In this document: in pieces, positions 45,415 to 58,210 of the stretch
Layout: every line of letters begins with the position of its first letter
Position numbering within the stretch: position 1 is the stretch's first letter
The notes under the pieces: generated by a model
The model's input: the letters and a program-made list of their open reading frames with translations, nothing else
Told to the model about the DNA's origin: nothing
The model's database searches: none
Program-made: the position numbers and the translations under genes
Origin: Hexactinellida sp. DTS-2022
Lineage: Eukaryota > Porifera > Hexactinellida
DNA length: 64,000 nt
Direction of reading: 5' to 3'
Assembly (NCBI GenBank): GCA_028753945.1
Contig: JAPNXP010000009.1
Coordinates: 372,001 to 436,000, forward strand

Positions 45415-45842
45415 CCTGTAGCCTGTAGTCCCCACCCAATAGGGGACAGGAATTGTACCAAAGTCACTTCGAACATACGTTCGCTGTCTCGACCTGAGTA
45501 ATTCAGTCTTAAAATATGTTTTTATTTTATCTAATAGATCAGAGATCTTGTGTTTACAAATGAGTTGGGGAATTGGGAATCTGGGCCGTATATTTATTTA
45601 GATTCCGAAGCGCGAAAGTGGCGTTTGTTTGTTTTCGAGTCTGTTTAGCTCACATGTTTACCTTATAAGCCTTAGGCACAGCTGCAACAGAAGTGAATAG
45701 CGGTTAACTGGATTCCCTTATTACGAAGCGGGTTTTAACGCTTAAGTTATTTTCTGGCTTAGTATGACAGGATGGGACATTTAGAGGGCAATCGGTTAAA
45801 TTTGTATCATTTCCCTTCCTTCTATAGTATCTACCTTATTAG

Positions 45843-45972
45843 TACAGTAGACTTGTTAATAGGAATACGGATAAGCACAAGTTTAATTCCCTAGTCTATA
45901 CAAATGCATGCAAGTGACTCCGTTTAATACGAATTCCGGACTAATTTCGTATTAACGAGAGTTTACTGTATT
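45843..45972. mobile_element. Family A MITE (uninterrupted form of the composite type)
   Basis: TACAGTAGACTTGTTAATAG at the left, TTCCCTAGTCTATACAAATG in the middle, CGAGAGTTTACTGTA at the right. It shows the empty site into which the hAT element at 30048 was inserted. Confidence 0.7.
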
Positions 45973-46039
45973 TAACTCCTTAGTACAAAAAGATCAGTAT
46001 ACCTGAATTTAAATTTAGGATTTATATTACATATTGGGA

Positions 46040-46207
46040 CCAGTGTATTATACAGGCATTTGTAAATACGCTCCTAATCCTATCTGATCCAATTTCCATA
46101 CGCCTAAATCTCATATTAATGTTACGGTATATGAGAATATTCCAAATTTTCGCGCTCCTAATTAAATTTTCCAAAAAGAGTGTCTCGCGCTCCTGGATAA
46201 TTCCTTG
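46040..46207 (-). mobile_element. Family H miniature element
   Basis: CCAGTGTATTATACAGGCAT at the left and CTCCTGGATAATTCCTTG at the right. Confidence 0.7.
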
Positions 46208-46662
46208 ATTGGAACTGTTGATATTTGATTAAGTTTTTGCTTCTGATAAGTATAACGGGTTATAAGAACCTAGCGTATATATGCTTACAGTACAGAAACT
46301 TGTGTAAAAACAAATAATATCAGAACTTAAATGGCACCAGAAGCCCAATGGCTTGTTGTTAATGCTCTTAGCTTTGACATAAATATGAATCATCGTTATT
46401 AACATTTGGCATTTCATTATGCCATGTCTGTAGACGTATAGACACCTTAAAATCTCACACTTTTAGGAATAGATTATTAATATACTTAATAATTTTATGT
46501 CACACTTAAAGAATGCTTATCACGGCATTCTAACAGCTTCGCATTCATTTAAATTATAATTGCATCAGAGTTCAAATCGAGTCTCACCTAAATACATGTT
46601 TGATAATCCATTTATAATTTTATAGTCAGGTATATTGTACCCCCTTGTATTCCCATAATTCG

Positions 46663-46785
46663 CTTAATAGCAAGTCGCATTTAGGCGAACTTGCTATTAG
46701 AGGACAAAATTAAGATTAAATGCTCGCTTGGGGACTGAAATAGAGCTAAATAAAGCAATTGCTATTAGGCGAACATTACTGTATG
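46663..46785. mobile_element. Family D MITE
   Basis: CGCTTAATAGCAAGTCGCAT at the left and GGCGAACATTACTGTA at the right; the left terminus is damaged. Confidence 0.65.
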
Positions 46786-47140
46786 ACATGTCTAGTCAGT
46801 GAATCAGTTTATTAGAATTTGTTGGATCTTAAATCGGTGACATATGGAAAAGCCATATTATATTCGTATAAGCAGCATAAAGTACTCGTAATTAGCAACT
46901 CTTAAACTTTATTTATTGTCACTCCAATGCGATCGTGGCGTGGTGCTCTCTGAAAGTTTGGCGATCTGTTAATCAGCTGTACTGTATGCATTCTTGCAAC
47001 TTTGCCTTCCAATTTTGAATATTTCCTTGATGCGTTTATTGATAATAACCTTCTCATATTGGTGTTATGATTGTCCAGATCATTTCTCGATAGTTTTGTC
47101 AGTGAATGCATTCAGGCTAGTAAGACAAACTTTCCTGAAT

Positions 47141-47338
47141 ATTGTCAGGTCTGCTTATTGTGAACAATATTTCGTCTGCTTAATATGAAGACTTTTAATA
47201 TGAACAATACTTATTTGTCCCAATTTAACAACTTACATAGGGTTTGTATTAAGTTGAGTTCGCTTATTATAAAGTCTCTCTATTATGAACACAATTTTGG
47301 CCCTTGAATATTCATAATAAAATAACCTGACTGTATTG
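47141..47338. mobile_element. Family C MITE
   Basis: GTCAGGTCTGCTTATTGTGA at the left and ATAACCTGACTGTA at the right. Confidence 0.7.
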
Positions 47339-47558
47339 AAATTTTTCATTAAAATAGTTTATTTGTAATGAATAATATAACTGATTACAGTCAGTTCTTA
47401 GTTATTTTCTGAACAATATAACAATAATTATAATTTAATTGATTTTGGTTTGATTTTTCTAATGAACCGTTTTAATTGTTGTCTAATTGAAGTGAGTAGG
47501 ATGCACAGGTTTAGCGAAGATAAATAAAAATTGTCTATTACACAATATAAACATATAT

Positions 47559-47748
47559 ACAGTAGAGCCTCTGAACAACGGACACCTTGGGACCGGAACC
47601 GTTGTCCGTTATTTAGAGATTGTCCGCTATTTAGAGGTTTCTTTTCTATTAGACATATGCTAAATATATAAATCCGTGCCACGAGGGTTGTCCGTTATTT
47701 AGAGGTTGTCCGCTATTTGGAGTGTCCGTTATGGGAGGCTCCACTGTA
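47559..47748. mobile_element. Family F MITE (GTTGTCCGTTATTTAGAGG repeats)
   Basis: TACAGTAGAGCCTCTGAACA at the left and GGAGGCTCCACTGTAA at the right. TTGTCCGYTATTTAGAG occurs four to five times inside. The only copy in the window. Confidence 0.75.
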
Positions 47749-48994
47749 ATACCTTCTATTATATAATTTATATTATTTTCAAAATCTTTTAAGTCCGTAT
47801 TAACTAAACAGTCATGTTAAATAATTGGATGTATCTAAAAAATACAATCAAATTTATTTATTAACTCCAAACATTTTGTCCCGTTATACATTTGTTCCGT
47901 TATACATTTTGTCCCATTAAATATTTATCACTTCTGACACTAGGACATTTACTTTATATATTGGAATCTATATTGGTTATACAGATGGAATAATATATAA
48001 ATAAATGTAATTACTTAATCGACTCAATCTGATGGCACAAAGATATCTAATATTGGAAGATTAGATTATTATAAGAACTATAACTTTGTAATATTCATAC
48101 ACACTAATTTCGCTAATTTAAATATAATTTATGGAATACAAATGAGAGAGCAATAACCGATTTGAAAAGATAGTCCATTTCAATGATTATATAATATAGA
48201 ATTAATTAATTCTAAATGAGTTAATATTAACTTTCAAAAAATTATAATCTTTTTAGATTTCCTAATACCACACCTGTAACATTTGCCCTGATATTGTATT
48301 ACCTCGAATTACCTGATTCCCATTAAAGTATTGTATTACTCTTCCCAATTGAAACCTCAACTCTTATCTTTTAGCGTCAATTCCCTTTAAAGGTTGATTA
48401 ATTTGCTGATATTATATTCCCCATCTTGTTACTACAGACATCTGTAGCGAATAATGCATTAATTACGTGAGTCGTCTGGCGATATGGATACTCGCATCAA
48501 CTTACTAAATATGTACATTTGTATTAGACTATGATAACAGTTCAATTTCTTGCATCTTAAAGATAATATGCGAGTGCCAAATGGTGTTTAGTTGTAAGTT
48601 AAAATTCTAATATTCCTTTCAACCCTCAATGTTCTAGATTCTACCACAAATACGGTTTATATTTATTTCATTTTTATTGAGTGTAAAAGAACAGTAATTA
48701 ATTAATTAACTTTAGAGTTTACAAATATAATTAGGTCACAAATTCCTTTCTTATCTTAGTTACAATTGCTTATAATCTAAGTCTATTACCTAGAGAGACA
48801 TATTATAATATTAATTAAAGGGTATACCTTAACTTGTACGTTAGGGTATATATCAGTCTGATATTATAATTATTGTAACCTTGATGTAAGCAATTTTAAA
48901 ACATTAGGGCAGTGCTCACTTTCTCTCATCTCAATGTATTGATTTGTTGAGGCATCAAAACTAGTTTATAATTATTTTAAAAGTGCAATTTATA
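47749..48994. other. AT-rich intergenic stretch
   Basis: Apart from a short TTGTCCCGTTATACATTTG near-duplication at about 47875-47920, I see no gene, RNA or element here. Confidence 0.5.
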
Positions 48995-49290
48995 TACAGT
49001 ATACTCCGCTTAATAGAGCCACCGGTTAATTGATTTCTCCGCTTAATGGGGTCAAACTACCCTGTAACAAAACTGACCCTATTAAACGGAGTATACCAGT
49101 GTATTATACAGCCATTTGTAAATACGCTCCTAATCCTGGTCTGATCCAATTTTCATACGCCTAAATCACAAATTAATGTTACGGTATAAGGAAAGTTTCC
49201 AATTTTCGCGCTCCTAATTATTTTTTTCCTAATTCATACTCCAAAAGGAGCGTCTCGCGCTCCTGGATAATACCCTGGGGTCAACTGAAT
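48995..49290. mobile_element. Family E MITE interrupted at its right end by a family H element
   Basis: Family E runs from TACAGTATACTCCGCTTAAT to AAACGGAGTATAC, where family H (49096-49275) begins. GGGGTCAACTGAA after it resembles the missing family E end. Confidence 0.65.
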
Positions 49291-49716
49291 TTCTGTGGAG
49301 GTAAGAAAATTCCTTGGTATTTACTGCCAACCCAACCCACAACACAATATAAAATAGAACAAATCCTGTTTAATTAAGCACATCTCGCTTTCACTTCAAG
49401 TTCTAACGTATTAAGTTAACACGAGGGGTGTGCCATTACTTAATCTTTAATACCACTTGCATTAATTATCTCTATCCAGGTGCCTTGTTGATTGCTGAAA
49501 TGCAATTCTATAGCTTATAACGTAGTTTTTAACATATTTGAACTCTCCTCTGATGTGATATGTGCTATTTATAAAATAACTCTGCTAATATGCTTTTACT
49601 TGTAACATGCTAATTAAAATGGTTACTATTTATTCTGGCTACTTGGGTTTCCAAAAATCTCAAATTCGACCCCCAATCTCGAGATATATTCTTAATAAAT
49701 TAATACATTGATATAC

Positions 49717-49878
49717 AGTAGAACCTAGTTAGTAGGAACACCGTTAATTAATACGAACACTATTTCAGTCCCCTTCAAAGCCTTTTCAATACAAATGATA
49801 TTGGTTAATAAGAATTTCGGATAAGGTGAACATATATTGACGGTCCCTTGGTGTTCCTACTAACGAGGTTCTACTATA
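49717..49878. mobile_element. Family A MITE
   Basis: TACAGTAGAACCTAGTTAGT at the left and ACGAGGTTCTACTATA at the right, with CCCCTTCAAAGCCTTTTC inside. Confidence 0.75.
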
Positions 49879-50952
49879 GGTTGATCTACCTGAATTATTA
49901 AATTCCATTTCAATTAAAATGACAGCCTTTGTTTTAAAGATTGAGAAGATCCTAAATATCATTGTCTATCTATGTCATGATTTAAAATTAATAATCAAAT
50001 TCACAAATTAATTGACAAATTGTTAATTAATAAGCTCACAAGTGTAATCATAAACAGATATTCTAAATAATTGGGTGTACAGTGACTCTCTAAATGACCT
50101 CGCTATATCACTGAGTTGAAACTAACAATAAACTTAGGTCACAACTAACTACTCTGTCAATGATGTCTTGCTATAATCAGGTTACAGTACTGAATTGCAA
50201 ATGGCGACAATAATTAGCACAAATGCTTGTTGGGAGTGTTAGACTCGTAAATTGATATTCTAATTAATGATTTGAGCCATAAATGAGGTTACTTTATAAG
50301 TCACAAATCTTATAGGAAATATTTTTGATTACCCTTTTGTGTTTGTCAGACATTAGTTAGCCGAATTCAGTTTAATTCAACTGCAATGACCTCAGGTTAC
50401 TAATGAGAATCGTATTATTCAAAATATTTGGGTTGTTTTAATCAAAAATTATTGTTAATTTAGTCTATTGAAGGTGTAAATTGTATATTTATTAAAATTT
50501 TATTTGACCGACTCATTTTGATATTTTGTAACTTTTAGGTGCCCTCAACATTGACGTAAGGACTATGAAAGACTTACTTATATATCGACCAACACCTTTC
50601 CAATAAAAAACCCGGTTCACATTGTTTATAATGGTTAATTTTCATATTTAAAATAACCTTGCGACTGAATGTTATATTAGGAAAAGTTGTTGGCCGATAT
50701 ACTACATAGTAAGTAATTCGAACTAAGGTATATGAAATTGTTTATAATAAAAAGTTAAAACATTAAACAAGTCTGAGGTTTAATAAGAATCACAATAAAC
50801 CAGACAATTACACAATTTCATTTAATTATTATGTTAGTGATATATCGGAAAATGTTTGAATAGTTACAAGACGGAATTCAATAAACCATCTGGAACATAA
50901 TTATAATCTGTGTACCATTCTCTATAACATATTTCCTATTATTCATCAAATA
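49879..50952. other. AT-rich intergenic stretch with one family L element
   Basis: The family L element spans about 50573-50705 (TATATCGACCAACACCTTTC at the left, GTTGTTGGCCGATATACTA at the right). The remainder is featureless to me. Confidence 0.5.
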
Positions 50953-51330
50953 CAGTCAGGTCTGCTTATTATGAACAAGATTCCGTCTGCTTAATTTGAA
51001 GATTTTTTATTATGAACAAACCCTACGGTCCCAATTTAACAACTTACATAGGGTTTGTATTAAGTTGAGTTCGCTTATTATGAAGTATCTCTATTATGAA
51101 CACAATTTTTGGTCCCTTGAATGTTCAAAATAAATGAACCTGACTGTATAACGAACTCTTTCCTAAACCATTAATTAATATTTCTACTATATTATAAACC
51201 AAATTAATAGATTTGCTACAAACTTGATATGATGGGATTATTATACAGTCAGGTTCTTTTATTATTAACATTCAAGGGGCCAAAGATTGTCTTCATAATG
51301 TAATAGAGACACAATAAGCAGACCTGACTA
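50953..51330. mobile_element. Family C MITE plus a second shortened copy
   Basis: The full copy at 50953-51150 has TACAGTCAGGTCTGCTTATT and AACCTGACTGTATA at its ends. The shortened inverted copy at 51245-51330 has TACAGTCAGGTTCTTTTATT and AAGCAGACCTGACTATAA. Confidence 0.7.
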
Positions 51331-51636
51331 TAATATATGCAGTGCGCGATAATAAGATAAAATATTTTTACTGAAATGAGAATATTTACAGTTGTAAAGT
51401 TGGAATTTGCAAACGAATCTAACTAAGAACTATTTTATGCGAACTAGTATTTCTACTCTGATTAACAATCTAATTAAATACCAAAGATGAATTCTGATTA
51501 TTGGAGAAATTAAATAAGAAAAGGAGGAGTTAAGTAATTACTCTAGCAAGGAAAATATAATTTTTCTATAGCAACAAACTATTTGTTAGAACAGTACTTA
51601 TTTGATCTTGCTATTATATGATCCCGCTCTAATTAC

Positions 51637-51748
51637 AGTAAACTCTCGTTAATACGACAGGGGATTTGTATAGCTAGGGGAATTAAACCTTGTACTCCTT
51701 AACCGATATATCTCTTATCATTATTCGTACTAACGAGTCTACTGCATA
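51637..51748. mobile_element. Family A MITE
   Basis: TACAGTAAACTCTCGTTAAT at the left and ACGAGTCTACTGCATA at the right. Shortened interior. Confidence 0.6.
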
Positions 51749-51777
51749 TTGTATTTAGAGTGGAATTAGCTCACAAA

Positions 51778-51906
51778 ATGCCAACTTCTGTTGACGGGTC
51801 GGCTAGTCAAGCTTCTGTTCTTGAGAAAAGAAACTCTCCTCATCCCTCAAAAGATTTTCTACACTTCAAAGCTCCCTCTAAGTTTGTTGTTATTTATCTT
51901 ATTTAA
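51778..51906 (+). CDS. Possible short ORF or first exon
   Basis: A 42-codon reading frame, MPTSVDGSASQASVLEKRNS onward to a TAA, has a base composition more gene-like than its AT-rich surroundings for its first 36 codons. No family resemblance, no clear donor and no partner exon. It may be chance. Confidence 0.15.
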   Translation: MPTSVDGSASQASVLEKRNSPHPSKDFLHFKAPSKFVVIYLI

Positions 51907-53111
51907 TTTGTTATTTAATTAATACAACATGTTAGTTACAGTTTAATTCACTTTTAAGTTTAACAGGATTTGTGCACATAATTTTCCTAATCATTCTTTG
52001 TTCTCTCAATTATTTAATTTACCAATAAGGTAAACGAACAAATCACTAGATTTGATTAGAGATTTTCCTGGAAATTTCAGCATTCAGGTTTTATTTATGA
52101 GTCAAATATGTGATTTTATATTATTTAATCAGCAGCCGTTATATATGTAATTGCTAAATTGTTCCAATTAATTACACGTAAATTATATAACATATGGTAA
52201 TCACAATTTTCAGCTGAACATAATTAATATTTATTAAATGAAATATAATTGAAAAAGTATTTATTTTTTCGACAAGCTAACAGACTAATTTAAATTTTTT
52301 ACTCAATTCAAGAATATTATAGGAATGTTATTGTTTTATAGTTTTATTTTAATTTTATTTTAATTAAAATTATTTGGACTTGAGCACGATGTAAGGAACA
52401 TTATTTCAGGTCCCATGATTATTCCAAATAGAGAGAATTAACTTTATATACTACATATATGATCCCCTGGAATTCAGTGGACAATTAACAAATTACGTAT
52501 ACTATTACATTGTTAGTTGAAATTGGTTGAAATAGTTGATTATAGGAATTACTGCATTTAATTAGTTAAACCTTCTAACAGATCCATTTGAGAAAGTAAT
52601 TTACATTTAATTAATTAACCGTCAATGAATTGATATATTAGTAAGTTCAGTACTGTATAATCAATTCTAATTTACTTGGAAGAGATACCATTTCCATGGA
52701 ATTTAATTATTGTTAATTAATTAATTTTAATTAACACACCACTACACCGTGTAGCGTAACTGAAATTTTAATTATTACGCGTTGAATTATCTTGAATTTT
52801 CTTTTATTAATTTGAGGTTTGAATGATGTGTATGTTGTTAGTAAACTTGTTACAGAATTAAATACATTGCGTTTCATGAGGGAATAAGATTACATTGTGG
52901 AGATAACACAATTGGGATCATGATTTAAATAAATAACTGAGTTTTAATTGCATATAAATCGAATTGAGCAGCTGTCCACAACTTTAATTATTTAGAAAAT
53001 AAAATAATTTTATTCCTAAGTTAAAACACAAAATGCAATCAAAATTAATCGAAAAACAACTGGAATTCATTGGTATTCATCCCTATCTAATTCCTGGTTG
53101 GTCAGTTCACA
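51907..53111. other. AT-rich 3' flank of TRAPPC10
   Basis: No gene or repeat recognised. Expected to hold the TRAPPC10 3' UTR next to 53111, but I could not fix a polyadenylation site with confidence. Confidence 0.4.
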
Positions 53112-53575
53112 TTACGGATGTATAGGCACAACCATGGACGCGGTTGAGTCGTATGCCTGTACGCCTGTTAGTGGCAGCATGGTGTAGGGCACCGCAGCGG
53201 GAGAGGAGCTATCTGAGAACTGAGCGGTTATGTAGCTACTCGTATTGTGCCAGGTGTAGGATTTGAGGGTAAGGGAGAGACTCGGGAGATATAGCTGTCC
53301 GTGGGAAAGCGCGCGGATCTTAAACCTCAATTCCTGACACGCGTTTTTCATCGGCTGTAGTCGCAGTGACCCGGAAACCTCGTTTCCGATTTCCCAAGCG
53401 CCGCTTTCGCTCCTGAGCTCGTACTCCACCTCCACAATGTCGTCTATGGGCGCCTGCCACTGTCGGGGCAGGTCCCGGATGTTACGAATGTTAACGGACA
53501 GCCGGCAGTCCTGGTTCTGTCTGAGGGCAGCGTCCGACAGCTAGAAACAACAACAACAACAACAATAACAACAAT

Positions 53576-53613
<38 letters not shown>

Positions 53614-56600
53614 AATAATAACAACAACAATCCGTGTTCCTATTAACGAGAGTCTACTGTATATTGGTATGTTGGGATAATTATACAGCCGGGTTCGTTT
53701 ATTATGAACATTCAAGGGGCCAAAAGATTGTTAATTCCAGTATATAGAATTACTTGTACAGTATAGAGAGTATACTATACTGTGGAATAACCTTATTAAC
53801 AGAGTCTACTATACTTACCTCCAGTTGAGAGGTTAGTATGAACATGGTTTGCACGTCGCTGAGTCGGAACCTGAACACGTGCTCCAGGGTGGTCTCCTCC
53901 TGTCCCACGAGAGAGTACTGGATCAGCAGCTGGCAGATCTGACTCAGAACCGGGTTGAACTCCTTATCCACCTACACACACATTCCGTAACATATCCTAG
54001 GTTGTCATGGAAATAGTTCGACTAACCAAAATAGAAATACAGTCAAAAAATATCCGTTAATTCGTACTCTCAAGGGAAAATATATTTGGTCGAATTAGCG
54101 AGTATTGAATTGACTGTATGTATTTCAACTAACATTAGTGTTGATAGACCATGAATATGGCAGAAAGCCATAATCCATGGTTCAACAATAAAGTTAGCAC
54201 CTCGGGACCAGGTTGCTTTGACCCGATTATGCGGAGAAATCTATTAACCGGTGACTCTATAAAGCGGAGTCGACTGTATTTCCATTTTTGGTTACAGAGG
54301 AATGCCTACCTGATAAAGGAGTGTCCGGGTTTCCCCCGGGTGTACCAGACAGTGCAACTGCTCCTTGGTCATCAGGGACTTTAGGAGCGAGCTCTGCTTA
54401 ACCTTCATGTCCCGGAGTACAATAGGCAGAGGGGCAGTCGACTGAACAGTTAGCTTTACAAAGGATAGATCCCCACTACTGTATATATCGTATTTGCACT
54501 GAAACGGCATGTAGAACACAAGTGGAATAACCGCACCGTAATCGTGATGCGCTTTCTTATTCACCCATTTACAGGTCGCGGTTAGCTGCAGAACGCACCC
54601 GCAGGAGATCCCGTCCCCGGTCGGGGGGTTCAGCGTGTAGAGACTGTCGGTAGGCAGCTCCACCTCAGTGGGGACTCTTCCCAGGATGTTACCGCTGCTC
54701 ACCGGAGAGTGCATCTTGTTCTCGGCGGCCAGGTTCTCCGGCTTCAGCGCCTCGGGGTCGCAACGTACCTTAGACGGACACAGATTATACACTGTTATAA
54801 CGTACCTTAAAGGATACCCATTAAATACACAGTTATAACGTACCTTATTCAGAATTAACTAAACACACAATGGGGTATAGTAGCACTCGGGAATGGAAAT
54901 ACATGTACAGAAGAACCTCGTTAGTAGGAACACCAGGGGACCGTCAAAATGTGTTCGCTTTATCCGGAATTCGTATTAACCAATATAATTTGTATTGAAA
55001 AGGCTTTGAGGGGACTGAAATAGTGTTCGTATTAACGAAGTTCTACTGTAAGTACGTGTTATCCGAGTGTACATACTAACCGAGTTTACCTACATAGAAA
55101 TGCATACTGCTTTATAACCGAGTTATACTGCATATGTGCTAATTACCTGTAACTGCACTTGGTGCTTCGCCCCTGGCTTTATATCCGGAAGCGTAACCTG
55201 GTATTTATCTCCCTCGAGTCGGAAGTCCCCGCTTAACACCTCTAACAACAACATCTGACTACAGCTGAGCGATATACTGGACCCACACAGGATTATAGTC
55301 TTCCCCTCGTTAAACACGTTAAGTGTGACCTCAGACGGCTTCCCTGCCAGCAGGAATCCGCCCGGACACTCCACAGAGAGGGACGCCTTGGCCTCACAAG
55401 GCACCACCTCCAACTCCTCGCCCGGGAGAGACAGCCCGGTCCTGGGGTCCGCGGTGTGTCGGAACTGCACACACGCGAAGTCGAGAATAACGTCCTCGAG
55501 GTGGTAGGTGCCCGCGGTCCGGCATTTGGTGGAGAGTACTATCCGGTTCTCTCCAGGGACCATGGACACGCCTTTGGCTGAGAAGTAGAAATCGAAGTGA
55601 ACCGACTCCTGTGAGTGGGTTTTGCTTAGTCTCCGTTTGGACCTGTACCGCTCTCCCCCTGACCCTTGTACCCCTGCCCCTTGTACCCCTGTCCCCTCGG
55701 GAACATCGTCCAGAGAGGTGTAGCTGTAGAGACGCGTCCAGTAACCAGGGACGTTAGCGATTGGGGAGAGAAGCGACTCTCTGCCCTGGAAAATCAGTTT
55801 CAGAGAATCTATTACGATCCCAGTCGGGGCCTTATTAACGAGACACAGCGTAAGGGTGATGACGTCACCTGCCTGCCATTCTGTCTTATCGTAGCAGATG
55901 CCGTTAACCGCGAACAGCAGGGAGAACTGAATGGAAATGAGTTCCTTTTCGCTCTCCTCTACTATCTGACTAACGCGCTGTTTGAAGCACTCAAAGAATT
56001 TCTCCTGTGAGTGTGAGCTAAGTATAGGAGGGGTGCACGCTAGGAGCACACAGGTGGTGAGGTACTCGTGAGGAGGGTTGTCCGGACTGTTCTGCGAGGC
56101 CGCTAGGAGGGAGAGGGAGTTGAGACGTAGCACGGGCCACTTGTCAGAGTAGTACAGCTTGCAGGCCTCGGTTAATACGTCCTGCGCCTTCGCAAGGTCC
56201 CGCTTCGCCAGGAGGAACTTTGCGAAGTTCATACTCGCGTGCATGGCCATCCTCTTTCTCCCCGCGTGCTTGAGGGCCCCGATCAGCTGTTCGGCTAGCT
56301 CCACGTAGCTCCGGTTAAACGAGTCCCGCGAGGCGAGCACGTTAAGCAGGTCCTGTGCGCTGCTCGAGGTGTCGCTACTGGTCATACTCCCCCAGAGCTC
56401 TTTGAGGGTCTCACTGCTCTGTGTACCCTCGCTGGATATGAACCCGGATATCTGCCCGAGCGCGTGCAACTTGTACAGCTGGACGTGCCACAGCTGGGCG
56501 CGGACCACCCATTGAGAGGGGCCCTGTCTGTCCGCCGCCAGTTCAACCGAGAACTGCTTAAGCGGGTTTACAGGGTTGTTACTGAGCTGGTCTAGAATAA

Positions 56601-57819
56601 CGTCCAACACGTTCTTACACATGAGATAGCTCCACGCGTCTAGAGATCCCACTGGCAGCTGCAGCCGCATAGAGTGGCTCTCCTCTCCCAAATCCTTGAG
56701 GAGCTTCAAGGCGCGCTGTCCCACGTCCCACGCCTGCCCGAGTATAAATAGGAGCGTCGCTTGTCTCTCGAATATAACTGAGCGCAGCTTGAACAGGCTG
56801 CAGGTTCTGTTCTCGAGTGACGAGTCGTGGCTCTGGTCGAGAGAGAGCGCTATGTGCGGATAATCCAGTAGCACTTCCTGACAGCAATGTTGTAGTGTCT
56901 CGAACCAGCGAGACTTCTTAGCTTTGTTGAGAGCTATCTTTATAATCAGATAGTGTAGCATAACGTCAATCTCGTCATAGGCTAGTAGCGCCGCTTGATA
57001 CATACCCATGTGTTCGTACGCGAAACAGAGCTGTTCCTGCATAAGGAAATAGTGAAAGAAGTTCCATAGGGGCTTATCTTGATCCTCTCGAGTCATGGAG
57101 AGTAGAGTCTCGTATTTGTCTGTTTGGGATATAAAGTACTTCTTCATGCTCGTGAATAGAAACGTTATGAACTCGTTGTAATGCTTTTCTGTTGCCTGGT
57201 CGCCCTTCTCGGGGAGAGTTAGCTGATAGAACTTCTTTGCAAAGGCAGGGTTTTCTGAGGTGAGGTCCTCTTTTATAGTCATTATAACATTGTTGATACT
57301 GCTCTGTGCGTTTTTGCGTAGCGTAGAAGCGTGTTGCGTTACGTGTATTAGAATCCAGTTTTCGTAGCCGAACTGCTCAAGGGTCATAAGCCAGGTTTTA
57401 ATCTCGCTTTTGGTGCTCTGGTTGTACCAGGAAATCTCGTTGGAAGAGGTGAAGAATAGATGAATAAGCGGAGTTCCGAATAAAAACTTTTTGTGGTTAA
57501 AAAAACTACTTTCTAACTTCTCAAATGTTTCAGGCGCGAATTTCTCAAACTTTATTTTACAAGGAAGAAGCGATACATTTCCGTCTTTGTATTTGTCGTC
57601 GACGAAGCTTTGCTTGCACAATTCAGTCTCGAGTTTCGGTTTGAGAAGTCGGAATAGGTTCTCCTCCGTGTTGTACGTAACTAACACCTCTTTAACCTTC
57701 GGTCTGCTCTCCCCCCGGCCCAGGGGCCCTCTGTTGGGGAGGGGACTGTCGTGGAGATTGGCCGTCCGCTGTCTCCGCCCCCCGAACAGCTTAGACAGTT
57801 TCCCTTGCGCCTGAGACAT
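53112..57819 (-). CDS. TRAPPC10: TRAPPC10 (Trs130-like subunit of the TRAPPII complex)
   Basis: Four exons on the minus strand, 57819-55147, 54768-54310, 53971-53819 and 53540-53112, all phase 0, give 1237 aa, close to the size of animal TRAPPC10. Matches to the family by eye include LWNFFHYFLMQEQLCFAYEHMGMYQAALLAYDEID (family: WSFCEYFMVQEELAFVFE...ALVQYDELD), the following helical-repeat region with QATLLFILGQAWDVGQRALKLL, and a C-terminal beta-rich half. TRAPPII acts as a tether and Rab11/Rab1-type exchange complex at the Golgi. The first 45 residues are basic with no family counterpart; the ATG is the first in the frame. Exon 1 alone is 2.7 kb, so most ancestral introns are gone. Confidence 0.93.
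53547..53632. repeat. CAA trinucleotide microsatellite in a TRAPPC10 intron
   Basis: An AACAAC run with a few ATAACA interruptions. On the gene's strand it is (GTT)n directly against the exon 4 acceptor TTTCTAG, so it doubles as the polypyrimidine tract. A fragment of family C follows near 53690. Confidence 0.85.
54196..54278. mobile_element. Family E MITE fragment in a TRAPPC10 intron
   Basis: CTCGGGACCAGGTTGCTTTG to AAAGCGGAGTCGACTGTA; the left end is missing. Confidence 0.6.
54905..55050. mobile_element. Family A MITE in a TRAPPC10 intron
   Basis: ACAGAAGAACCTCGTTAGTA at the left, AAAAGGCTTTGAGGGGACTG in the middle, CGAAGTTCTACTGTA at the right. Confidence 0.7.
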
Positions 57820-57956
57820 GCCTATGGTACTATATATGCGTACTTGTTATAATAGTTATAAATATAAAGTGTTTCCTCAATTAAATACCAGGCGATAGTT
57901 CATTATTAACACCTTTAAAGGTCGCCCCATTTATATTTACCCATTTTATACAGGTT

Positions 57957-58112
57957 TCATCCAGGTGCGTAATTACAAAGGAAACTTTTCTAGGCGCGCG
58001 AAAATCGAGAGATGCTCCCATATACATAATTATCACAAATTACTATTTAGGCGCGTGTGGGTGAGCTCAAACTAAATCTAGGCGCGCAGAAAAATGTGCC
58101 TGTATGAAAGCC
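57957..58112. mobile_element. Family H relative between divergent genes
   Basis: TCTAGGCGCGCGAAAATCGA, GGCGCGTGTGGGTGAGCTC and AGGCGCGCAGAAAAATG in order. It occupies most of the 390-bp divergent promoter region between TRAPPC10 and the gene at 58211. Confidence 0.55.
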
Positions 58113-58210
58113 TGTCCGTATTTACTAAATAGTTTATCGCACATTCTGGTATAAGTATAGAGGCTATATCGAATGGCCTAATAACAAGTGTAACACAATC
58201 CCACTATAGT

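Noticed and set aside
46902-47111. 69-codon minus-strand ORF, slightly gene-like
   Set aside because: Short, flanked by repeats, no start context or partner exon; probably chance.
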